Below, piece after piece: positions 1-5,864 of a stretch of DNA of 13,014 nt (position 1 is the first letter of the stretch; every line of letters starts with the position of its first letter). The DNA is taken from contig JAICUV010000072.1 of NCBI GenBank assembly GCA_025935655.1, forward strand, positions 1 to 13,014, written 5' to 3'. The position numbers and the translations under genes are program-made. The notes under the pieces are model-generated. The model ran no database searches and was not told where the DNA came from. It saw only the letters and a program-made list of their open reading frames with translations. Source of the stretch: Chloroflexota bacterium. GTDB taxonomy: Bacteria > Chloroflexota > Limnocylindria > Limnocylindrales > CSP1-4.

Positions 1-536
1 AGGCCCGCGATGGCCGGCCCGACGATCCGCGCGCCGTTGAAGATCGCGCTGTTGAGGGCGATCGCGTTGGGCACGTCGTCCCGGCCCACCATCTCGACGG
101 TGAACGCCTGCCGGGTGGGCATGTCCACGGCGTTCGTGATGCCGAGGACCGTGGCCAGCACGAGGATGTGCCACACCTGGACCGTGTCGGTGATCGTGAG
201 CCCGAACAGGATGAACGCCAGCATCATCTGGACGGACTGGGTCGCGATCAGGGTCGGGCGCTTGGGCAGCGCATCCGCGATGAGCCCGCCGAACAGCCCG
301 AGGATGAGGACCGGGAGGAAGGCGAGCGCGGTCGTGAGGCCCAGGATGAACGGGTCGCTCGTGAGGTCGAGAACGAGCCAGGCCTGGGCGACCTGCTGCA
401 TCCACGTGCCCACGAGGCTGACCAGCTGCCCGCCGAAGAACAGCCGGTAGTTGCGGTGGCGGAACGCCCGGCCGCCGTTGGCCAGTGCGAAGCCCCGACT
501 AGGGCGGGGGGCAACCAAGGAGGGGTCGACGGTCAT
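1..536 (-). CDS. MFS transporter, MFS_3/EntS-like drug or siderophore exporter (N-terminal part, cut by window edge)
   Basis: About 178 residues of the N-terminal half of a Major Facilitator Superfamily permease are present; the rest lies left of the window. After a short cytoplasmic tail, the motif FRHRNYRLFFGGQ (residues 25-37) opens helix 1, as is typical of the MFS_3 (enterobactin-exporter EntS-like) branch. Helix 2 (about 63-87) leads into the loop GGLIADALPKRP (83-94), a recognisable MFS motif A. Helices 3-5 follow, with NAVDMPTRQAF in the helix 4-5 region. Members of this branch export drugs or siderophores by proton antiport across the inner membrane; the substrate here cannot be told. 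The ATG at 536-534 overlaps the TGA of the upstream merR gene as ATGA, so translation is probably coupled and control is likely through that regulator. Family assignment is firm, substrate unknown. Confidence 0.9.
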   Translation of the reverse strand, partial: MTVDPSLVAPRPSRGFALANGGRAFRHRNYRLFFGGQLVSLVGTWMQQVAQAWLVLDLTSDPFILGLTTALAFLPVLILGLFGGLIADALPKRPTLIATQSVQMMLAFILFGLTITDTVQVWHILVLATVLGITNAVDMPTRQAFTVEMVGRDDVPNAIALNSAIFNGARIVGPAIAG

Positions 537-1054
537 CTGGCCGGTCGCCCCTTCTGCCGCGGCGCGTGCGCTTCCGGCCCGTGGCTGGGCTCGCGGCCGG
601 CATCGATGTCGGCCAGGTGCCCGGCGAGGTGCTCGCGGCGGTCCTCCGCCTCGGCGATCATCGCCTCGAGGCGGTCGATCTTGCGCCGGATGGAGCCGAC
701 CTGGCGGTCGATCCGGTCGAGCGCGTCGGTGACGATCGCTCGCCGGGCCACCGGGTCCGTCGTCGTGCGGAAGTGCTGGCGGTTGCGTGCCCGCGCCTGC
801 TCGTCCTCCAGCAGCTGGCCGATCTCCGCCAGCGAGAAGCCCGCGTCGTCGCGCAGCCCGCGGATGAACCGCAGCCGGTCGAGATCCTCGTCGTCGTACA
901 GGCGATACGCGCCGTCCGAGCGTGCGGCGGGAGCGAGGAGGCCCAGCTCCTCGTAGTAGCGGATGGCGCGGGGCGTGAGGCCGGTCTCGGCGGCGACCTC
1001 CTGGATGCGCAGGAGATCGGTGGCCGGGGTGGGGTCGAGCGTCGTGTCTGTCAC
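533..1054 (-). CDS. MerR-family transcriptional regulator
   Basis: 173-residue MerR-type regulator starting with GTG. Residues 15-40 (RIQEVAAETGLTPRAIRYYE, then ELGLLAP) are the winged helix-turn-helix; the wing and second recognition part is GAYRLYDDEDLDRLRFI (48-64). FSLAEIGQLL (73-82) completes the DNA-binding domain, and residues about 105-148 form a charged dimerisation coiled coil. The protein has no cysteine and no GyrI-like effector domain, so a thiol-based metal sensor of the MerR/CueR kind is unlikely; a small organic signal is more plausible (inference). The upstream ATG at 1062 is out of frame and stops after three codons, which supports the GTG start. A -10-like TACGAT ends 6 nt before that GTG, so the mRNA is probably leaderless. 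It overlaps the downstream MFS exporter gene and likely controls both. Confidence 0.9.
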   Translation of the reverse strand: MTDTTLDPTPATDLLRIQEVAAETGLTPRAIRYYEELGLLAPAARSDGAYRLYDDEDLDRLRFIRGLRDDAGFSLAEIGQLLEDEQARARNRQHFRTTTDPVARRAIVTDALDRIDRQVGSIRRKIDRLEAMIAEAEDRREHLAGHLADIDAGREPSHGPEAHAPRQKGRPAR

Positions 1055-1060
1055 CCGTCC

Positions 1061-1091
1061 ATCGTACCCAACCTTCCCGTTCACGTAAACG
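1061..1091 (-). promoter_or_regulatory. Predicted leaderless merR promoter with overlapping palindromic operator
   Basis: On the minus strand, TTTACG (1089-1084) and TACGAT (1066-1061) stand 17 bp apart, a sigma-70-like -35/-10 pair. Six bases separate the -10 from the merR GTG at 1054, so transcription should begin at or next to the start codon. The 14-bp imperfect palindrome CGTTTACGTGAACG (1091-1078) covers the -35 and the start of the spacer. It resembles ACGT-centred operators reported for some MerR-family regulators, and its position suits autoregulation. The elements are seen directly; function is inferred. Confidence 0.5.
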
Positions 1092-1105
1092 TTAGGGATG
1101 CGTCG

Positions 1106-1180
1106 CGGGTCCCGCTGGATCGAGGCCGCGGGGTTGCGCCTGGATCGAGCTCGGGGGTTCCGCTGGATCGAGGTGGTAGG
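1106..1180. repeat. Three imperfect tandem copies of a ~24-bp unit between merR and the cold-shock gene
   Basis: The 10-mer CTGGATCGAG occurs at 1115-1124, 1140-1149 and 1163-1172, with periods of 25 and 23 bp. Each copy is preceded by a related GGGTTCCG-like block (GGGTCCCG, GGGTTGCGC, GGGTTCCG), so the repeat unit is roughly GGGTTCCGCTGGATCGAG plus a variable GC linker. The copies sit in the divergent merR/csp intergenic region, upstream of the cold-shock reading frame. They could be protein-binding sites shared by both promoters, or a remnant of a small repeat family. No coding role is apparent because the period is not a multiple of three. Confidence 0.65.
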
Positions 1181-1182
1181 CT
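1177..1182 (+). promoter_or_regulatory. Weak -10 candidate for the cold-shock gene
   Basis: TAGGCT lies just after the last repeat copy and is the best -10-like hexamer between the repeats and the cold-shock gene. If used, transcription would start near 1189 and leave a leader of roughly 100 nt, which would fit the long leaders known for cold-shock mRNAs. I find no convincing -35 at 16-18 bp, so this is a low-confidence call. Confidence 0.2.
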
Positions 1183-1286
1183 GCAGGTCTTCGGGGCAAC
1201 TCGTCCCGATGCGCCGCGTGGCCCCTCTTCGAACGGCCGTGCGCTCCGCAACACCACGTTCGGGGAGCACGACAGGAGGCCATCGC

Positions 1287-1490
1287 ATGGCCACAGGCAC
1301 CGTCAAGCGCGTCGTCGCGGATCGCGGGTTCGGCTTCATCGCCACCGACGATGACAAGGAGTTCTTCTTCCACCGGAGCGGCCTCGAGGCCGGGACCGAG
1401 TTCGAGTCGCTCAACGGCGGCGAGACCGTCGAGTTCGACGTCGAGGAGAGCCCCAAGGGTCCCCGCGCGGTCCACGTCAAGAAGGCCTGA
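1287..1490 (+). CDS. Cold-shock domain protein (CspA family)
   Basis: 67-residue single cold-shock-domain protein, the normal length for bacterial Csp proteins. It binds single-stranded RNA/DNA through two aromatic strands: RNP1 is RGFGFI (residues 13-18) and RNP2 is EFFFHRS (25-31). The start TGTVKRV, and the end SPKGPRAVHV (55-64), also match the family (usually GPQAVNV-like at the end). Such proteins melt RNA secondary structure and act as RNA chaperones in the cytoplasm. The ATG is preceded by AGGAGG at 1273-1278 with 8 nt spacing, the strongest ribosome-binding site of the left half. The same frame stays open back to 1098, but that stretch is the repeat region and is not conserved in the family. 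The gene is divergent from merR and stands alone; two hairpins follow it. Which csp paralogue it is cannot be said. Confidence 0.95.
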   Translation: MATGTVKRVVADRGFGFIATDDDKEFFFHRSGLEAGTEFESLNGGETVEFDVEESPKGPRAVHVKKA

Positions 1491-1492
1491 CG

Positions 1493-1512
1493 GGCGGCGC
1501 GCGAGCGCCGTC
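1493..1512 (+). terminator. Small GNRA-capped hairpin just after the cold-shock gene
   Basis: CGGCGC (1495-1500) and GCGCCG (1505-1510) pair perfectly around a GCGA tetraloop; one G-U and one G-C pair extend the stem to 1493-1512. It starts only 2 nt after the stop codon. There is no T-run, so it may protect the 3' end or act with the larger hairpin downstream rather than terminate alone. Confidence 0.4.
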
Positions 1513-1523
1513 ATGACGACCAG

Positions 1524-1558
1524 CGGCCCGCCGGCCCCCAAACGGGGCCCGCGGGCCG
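1524..1558 (+). terminator. Long GC hairpin, probable terminator between the cold-shock gene and hisS
   Basis: Positions 1524-1538 pair with 1544-1558 as a 15-bp, almost entirely G/C stem with a single C-C mismatch (1532/1550) and a CAAAC loop. It is the strongest hairpin noticed in the window and sits between two same-strand genes. The bases after it (TCTCGATTC) are only slightly T-rich, so it would be an atypical intrinsic terminator or an RNA-processing barrier. Confidence 0.5.
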
Positions 1559-1601
1559 TCTCGATTCCCGGGGGACGGGCCGCGGGCCGGGTGCCGGCGG
1601 C

Positions 1602-1607
1602 TATCCT
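1602..1607 (+). promoter_or_regulatory. Candidate -10 element for leaderless hisS
   Basis: TATCCT lies 8 nt before the hisS ATG, and there is no Shine-Dalgarno sequence in front of that ATG. The spacing would place the transcription start at or within 1-2 nt of the ATG, giving a leaderless mRNA. No convincing -35 is visible in the GC-rich upstream sequence. Confidence 0.4.
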
Positions 1608-1615
1608 TGGCGCCG

Positions 1616-2902
1616 ATGGCATCCTTCCGAGCCCCCAGGGGCACGCGTGACCTCCTGCCCGACGAGCGTGCCGTGTTCGACCGGCTCCAGCGGATCGCGG
1701 CGGGCCTGACCCAGCGCTACGGCTACCGGTCGATCGAGACGCCGCTGTTCGAGCAGGCGGCCGTGTTCGAGCGCGGCATCGGCGAGGTCACCGACGTCGT
1801 CGAGAAGGAGCTGTTCCGGATCGCGCCGCGGTCCGAGGAGGCCGAGTCGTGGGCCCTCCGGCCCGAGCCCACCGCGGGCATCGTTCGCGCCTACGTCCAG
1901 CACGGGATGCAGACGCTCCCGCAGCCGGTGAAGCTCACGACGACCGGGCCGATGTTCCGATACGACCGGCCGCAGGCGGGCCGCTACCGCCAGTTCTGGC
2001 AGTTCGACGTCGAGGCGATCGGGGACCCCGGCCCGGCGATCGACGCCGAGATCATCGAGCTCGGGCACCGCTTCTACACGGAGGCCGGCGTCGCGGGCGT
2101 CGAGGTCCTCGTCAACTCGATCGGCGACCCCGCGTGCCGGCCGGCGTACATCGCCGCGCTCGTCGCGTACTACCGCGGCCACGCGGACGTGCTGCCCCCG
2201 ACGGAGCGCGACCGGCTCGAGCGCAACGCGCTCCGCCTGCTGGACTCCAAGGACCCGGCGATGACCGAGCTGAACGCCGCGGCGCCGCGCATCACCGATC
2301 ACCTGTGCGAGGCCTGCGCGGCGCACTTCGCGAGCGTCAAGGCGCACCTCGAGGCGCTGGGCGTGCCGTTCCGCGTGGAGCCCGGCCTCGTCCGCGGGCT
2401 CGACTACTACACGCGGACCGCGTTCGAGTTCTACGTCGCGGGTCGCGAGGGCCAGCAGCAGGCGCTGGGTGGCGGCGGACGCTACGACGGGCTGGTGGAG
2501 CTGCTCGGCGGGAAGCCGACGCCCGGCATCGGGTTCGGCCTGGGCCTCGACCGCGTCGCGCTCGTGCTCGTGGAGCAGGGGCACGCCGGCGTCCCGGCGG
2601 ACGGGCCGCTCGCGGTCGTCGCGGGCGCCGACCCCGAGGACACGGTCGCACGCCTGCGGGTGGCCACCGACCTGCGCGCCGCGGGCCTGCGGGTGCGGGC
2701 GGACCTCGGCCGGCGCAAGCTCGGGCGGCAGCTCGAGGCGGCGGGCAAGGACGGGGCGCACTTCGCGGTGATCCTGGGCGATGAGCTCGCCGACGGCCAC
2801 GTCCAGCTGCGCGACCTGCTCGCGGGTACGCAGCGCGTCGTCGGGGTCGACGACCTGGCCCGCGAGCTCGCCCGGGCGGAGCAGCACCACAAGCACGGCT
2901 AG
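1616..2902 (+). CDS. hisS: Histidine--tRNA ligase
   Basis: 428-residue class II histidyl-tRNA synthetase, a normal length for the bacterial enzyme. It joins histidine to tRNA-His using ATP in the cytoplasm. Visible in order: RGTRDLLP (8-15); motif 1 around GYRSIETPLFE and the EKELFRI stretch; LRPEPTAGIVRAY (about 81-93); motif 2 with MFRYDRPQAGRYRQFWQ (about 112-128), whose arginines contact ATP and histidine; the histidine-specific LVRGLDYYTRTAFEFY (about 257-272) with its catalytic arginine; GGGGRYDGL; and motif 3 GIGFGLGLDRVAL (about 305-317). The C-terminal ~100 residues form the anticodon-binding alpha/beta domain, including GRRKLGRQLEAAGK. The ATG at 1616 gives the standard N-terminus; a TTG at 1607 would add only three residues. 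All key residues I can check are present. The gene ends 12 bp from the converging oxidoreductase gene. Confidence 0.97.
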   Translation: MASFRAPRGTRDLLPDERAVFDRLQRIAAGLTQRYGYRSIETPLFEQAAVFERGIGEVTDVVEKELFRIAPRSEEAESWALRPEPTAGIVRAYVQHGMQTLPQPVKLTTTGPMFRYDRPQAGRYRQFWQFDVEAIGDPGPAIDAEIIELGHRFYTEAGVAGVEVLVNSIGDPACRPAYIAALVAYYRGHADVLPPTERDRLERNALRLLDSKDPAMTELNAAAPRITDHLCEACAAHFASVKAHLEALGVPFRVEPGLVRGLDYYTRTAFEFYVAGREGQQQALGGGGRYDGLVELLGGKPTPGIGFGLGLDRVALVLVEQGHAGVPADGPLAVVAGADPEDTVARLRVATDLRAAGLRVRADLGRRKLGRQLEAAGKDGAHFAVILGDELADGHVQLRDLLAGTQRVVGVDDLARELARAEQHHKHG

Positions 2903-2914
2903 GTCCCGCCGGCG

Positions 2915-3889
2915 TCAGCCCGCGTCGAGCAGCTCCACGACCCGCGCGAGACGCTCCACGCCCGCCGGGCCCGCCGGTGAGGTCACGACCTGGAGGTGCT
3001 CGACGCCCGCGTCGACCCACGTCGCGAGCGACCGCGCGATCTCCTCGTCGGACCCGGTGATCGAGCCGCCCTCGGCCTCGAAGCCGTCGAACGCGATCGA
3101 GATCCCGGCCGTCCGCCCGAGCGACCTCGGCTCGCGGCCGCGGGACGTGCACGCAGCGTCCATCCGCTCGAGCGCCGCGACGAGGTCCGGGTACGGGTCC
3201 GTGCCGTCGAACGTGTACCAGCCGTTCCACAGGTCGGCGTGCTCGGCGACGAGGCGCGCCATCCGCGGCCCGCTGCCGAGCGCACCGATGAGGATCGGCG
3301 GGCCGGACGCCCGCCCCCGGGGCACGAGCTCGACGTCGCGGGCCGTGTGGAACTCGCCGTCGAAGTCGACCCGCCCCACGCGGAGCAGCGGGACGATGAT
3401 CCGGAGCGCCTCCTCGAACCGAGCGATCGGACGGTCGAGCGGGAACCCGAACCGCGTGAACTCGCTCCAGTGATCGCCCGCACCGAGGCCGAGGATGAGC
3501 CGCCCGTCGCTGACCTGGTCGATCGTGTCCGCGAGCCGGGCCAGGCGCGTCGGGTTGAGGTACGCCGTGCAGGCCACGAGCGACCCGATCTCCACGCGCG
3601 TCGTCGTGGCCGCGAGCGCCGCCAGGACCGCCCACGCGTCCAGGCAGCCGGTGGCCCCGGCCGCCGGCTGGAGGACCGGCGGGTCCGGCGCGTCCCAGTC
3701 GTCGTCCATGAGCATGTGGTCGCAGACCCAGACCGAGTCGAGGCCCGCCTCCTCGGCGAGCGTCGCCGTGCGCAGGACGTCCGCCCATGTCGGCCGTCCG
3801 TCGAAGCCGCCCGTCGTCCACGCGGGCAGGGCGGACCCCTCGGTCCAGGTCGGGACGAACACGCCGACCTTGCACCGCCGCCCGTTCAC
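2915..3889 (-). CDS. LLM-class flavin/F420-dependent oxidoreductase
   Basis: About 324 residues with the luciferase-like monooxygenase fold, a TIM barrel that binds FMN or coenzyme F420. Strand 1 is KVGVFVPTW near the N-terminus. EEAGLDSVWVCDHMLM gives the conserved SVW.DH block, TTRVEIGSLVA and LADTIDQVSDGRLILGLGAG are hallmark blocks, and FEEALRIIVPLLR and ILIGALGSGPRMARLVAEHADLWN follow in the right order. In related bacteria many such proteins use F420, but cofactor and substrate cannot be fixed from sequence alone. The start is uncertain: GTG at 3889 (next to another GTG at 3892) fits the family N-terminus, whereas an ATG at 3940 would add 17 residues with no family match and would sit inside a -10-like element. 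No good ribosome-binding site is seen. The gene converges on hisS and diverges from aspS; no functional partner is evident. Confidence 0.88.
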   Translation of the reverse strand: MNGRRCKVGVFVPTWTEGSALPAWTTGGFDGRPTWADVLRTATLAEEAGLDSVWVCDHMLMDDDWDAPDPPVLQPAAGATGCLDAWAVLAALAATTTRVEIGSLVACTAYLNPTRLARLADTIDQVSDGRLILGLGAGDHWSEFTRFGFPLDRPIARFEEALRIIVPLLRVGRVDFDGEFHTARDVELVPRGRASGPPILIGALGSGPRMARLVAEHADLWNGWYTFDGTDPYPDLVAALERMDAACTSRGREPRSLGRTAGISIAFDGFEAEGGSITGSDEEIARSLATWVDAGVEHLQVVTSPAGPAGVERLARVVELLDAG

Positions 3890-3939
3890 CACACCGATCG
3901 CACTGGTTCGCCTCCACCGCGACTGTCCCGGCGGTGGCA

Positions 3940-3946
3940 TACGATA
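3940..3946. promoter_or_regulatory. Candidate shared, symmetric -10 element between the oxidoreductase gene and aspS
   Basis: CATACGATAC reads TACGAT on the plus strand (3940-3945) and TATCGT on the minus strand (3946-3941), so both strands carry a -10-like hexamer at the same place. Plus-strand transcription would give aspS a leader of about 34 nt; minus-strand transcription would give the oxidoreductase one of about 45 nt. Neither direction shows a clear -35. The symmetry is seen directly; bidirectional use is inferred. Confidence 0.4.
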
Positions 3947-3985
3947 CAGAGGCCCGAACCCCCGAATCCTGGAGATCCGTCACCC

Positions 3986-5851
3986 GTGTCCGCCCAGCGC
4001 TCGCTCGCCACGCCCTACCGCACCCACACCTGCGGGGAGCTGCGCGCGGACGACGCCGGGGCAGGCGCGAAGCTCGCCGGCTGGGTCCACCGCCGCCGCG
4101 ACTACGGGAAGCTGATCTTCATCGACCTGCGCGACCGTCACGGGATCACGCAGGTCGTGATCGACGCGGCCGATGCGCCCGAGGCGCACGCGACGGCGAG
4201 CCGGCTGCGCTCCGAGTTCGTGGTCGCGTTCGACGGGGAGGTCGCCCTCCGCCAGCCGGGCACCGAGAACGCGAAGCTCGCGACCGGCGCCGTCGAGCTC
4301 CAGGCGCGCTCGGTGCGGATCCTCAACGAGGCGAAGACCCCGCCGTTCTACGTGAACGACCCCGACGCGCCCATCGACGAGAGCCTGCGCCTCAAGTACC
4401 GCTACCTCGACATCCGCCGGGAGCAGATGGCCCGGCGGCTGGTGCTCCGCAGCGAGCTCGTGCAGGCGATCCGCAGGGTCCACCACGACAACGGCTTCGT
4501 CGAGGTCGAGACGCCGAACCTGATCAAGAGCACGCCCGAGGGCGCCCGCGACTTCATCGTCCCCAGCCGGCTTCAGCCGGGCACGGTCTACGCGCTGCCG
4601 CAGAGCCCGCAGCAGCTCAAGCAGCTGCTGATGGTGGCGGGCATCGACCGCTACTTCCAGATCGCCCGCTGCTTCCGCGACGAGGACATGCGCGGCGACC
4701 GGCAGCCCGAGTTCACGCAGCTCGACCTCGAGATGAGCTTCGTGGACGAGGACGCGGTCCGCGGGTTCATCGAGCGGATGATCATCGAGGTCACGCAGGC
4801 GACGACGCCCGAGCGCCCGATCCGCGACATCCCGTTCCCGGTCTTCGAGTACGAGGACGCGATGGAGCGCTACGGCTCCGACAAGCCGGACATCCGGTTC
4901 GCGATGGAGCTGTTCGACCTGGCGCCCGCGCTCGCCGGCGCGGACGGGGCGCCATCGTCCGGGTTCCGCGTGTTCGACGAGACGCTGGCGGCCGGCAACC
5001 GGGTCAAGGGGATCACGGCGCCCGGCATGGGCGGCGCCACGAGGCGCGAGATCGACGACCTGACCGAGACCGCGAAGCGATTCGGCGCGAAGGGCCTCGT
5101 CCACCTCTCCGTCCAGGCGGGCGGCGAGCTCCACGGCCCCATCGCGAAGTTCCTGTCGGCCGACACGCAGGCCGCGATCCGCGAGCACGCCCGGGCGGGG
5201 GAGGGGGACCTCATCCTCGTCGTCGCCGACGGCGCGGAGACCGCGAACGACGTCCTCGGGCGGCTGCGCGTCGAGCTGGGCGCGCGGCTCGGGCTCGCGG
5301 ACCCCGACGAGCTGGCGTACTGCTGGGTCCACCACTTCCCGATGTACAAGTGGGACGCCGAGGGCCATCGCTGGGACGCGACCCACAACCCGTTCAGCGG
5401 CGTCGTGCCCGAGGACGAGGTCCTGCTGACGACGACGTCGGGCGACCTCGACGTCCGCGACCCGGGCGACCCTGCCGGCAGGGCGAAGGCGATGCAGTAC
5501 GACGTGGCCCTCAACGGCTGGGAGCTGGGCGGCGGCTCGGTCCGGATCTGGGACCCGGTGCTGCTCGCCCGCAGCTTCAACCTCCAGGGCTACACGCGCG
5601 AGCAGATGCGGGAGCGGTTCGGGGCGATCCTCGACGCGTTCGAGTACGGGGCGCCGCCGCACGGCGGGATCGCGCTCGGCATCGACCGCTGGGCGGCCCT
5701 GCTCTCGTACCAGACGAACATCCGCGAGGTCATGGCGTTCCCCAAGACCCAGTCCGGCTCGGATCTGATGCTCGAGGCGCCCTCGGCGCCCGAGGCGAAC
5801 CAGTACGAGGACCTCGGCCTGCGGTTCGTGGGCGTGCCCGAGCGGCGCTGA
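3986..5851 (+). CDS. aspS: Aspartate--tRNA ligase (bacterial type)
   Basis: 621-residue class IIb aspartyl-tRNA synthetase with the bacterial layout. The N-terminal OB-fold anticodon-binding domain (about 28-125) contains GWVHRRRDYGKLIFIDLRDR. Motif 1 surrounds GFVEVETPNLIKSTPEGARD (from residue 170). Motif 2 is FQIARCFRDEDMRGDRQPEF (from 224), which carries the ATP-binding arginine. The bacterial GAD insertion domain occupies roughly 300-430, and motif 3 is GGIALGIDRWAAL with Arg568. FNLQGYTREQMRERF and AFPKTQSGSDLM near the end are also characteristic. GTG at 3986 is chosen because the protein starts near the family N-terminus and GGAG at 3971-3974 lies 11 nt upstream. Residue 40 is Tyr where tRNA-discriminating enzymes usually have Leu and relaxed ones His, so specificity for tRNA-Asp alone or also tRNA-Asn is open. 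It heads a run of three closely spaced genes. Confidence 0.97.
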   Translation: MSAQRSLATPYRTHTCGELRADDAGAGAKLAGWVHRRRDYGKLIFIDLRDRHGITQVVIDAADAPEAHATASRLRSEFVVAFDGEVALRQPGTENAKLATGAVELQARSVRILNEAKTPPFYVNDPDAPIDESLRLKYRYLDIRREQMARRLVLRSELVQAIRRVHHDNGFVEVETPNLIKSTPEGARDFIVPSRLQPGTVYALPQSPQQLKQLLMVAGIDRYFQIARCFRDEDMRGDRQPEFTQLDLEMSFVDEDAVRGFIERMIIEVTQATTPERPIRDIPFPVFEYEDAMERYGSDKPDIRFAMELFDLAPALAGADGAPSSGFRVFDETLAAGNRVKGITAPGMGGATRREIDDLTETAKRFGAKGLVHLSVQAGGELHGPIAKFLSADTQAAIREHARAGEGDLILVVADGAETANDVLGRLRVELGARLGLADPDELAYCWVHHFPMYKWDAEGHRWDATHNPFSGVVPEDEVLLTTTSGDLDVRDPGDPAGRAKAMQYDVALNGWELGGGSVRIWDPVLLARSFNLQGYTREQMRERFGAILDAFEYGAPPHGGIALGIDRWAALLSYQTNIREVMAFPKTQSGSDLMLEAPSAPEANQYEDLGLRFVGVPERR

Positions 5852-5864
5852 GCCCCGGTCGGCG

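Noticed and set aside
1098..1286. N-terminal extension of the cold-shock protein, whose frame is open back to an ATG at 1098
   Set aside because: The extension is the translated repeat region, cold-shock proteins begin at the 1287 methionine, and AGGAGG sits at the right distance from 1287.
2903..2914. Bidirectional terminator between converging hisS and the oxidoreductase gene
   Set aside because: The 12-bp gap holds no hairpin; the same is true of the 3-bp gap at 7718-7720.
3890..3940. Oxidoreductase start at ATG 3940
   Set aside because: The extra 17 residues precede the normal family N-terminus and the ATG overlaps the symmetric -10 element; kept only as an alternative.
2337..3983. Long open frames opposite or alongside hisS, aspS and the permease (several hundred residues, very Arg/Pro/Ala-rich)
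   Set aside because: They are frame shadows caused by high GC content; their low-complexity Arg-rich composition has no domain signature and they overlap well-supported genes.
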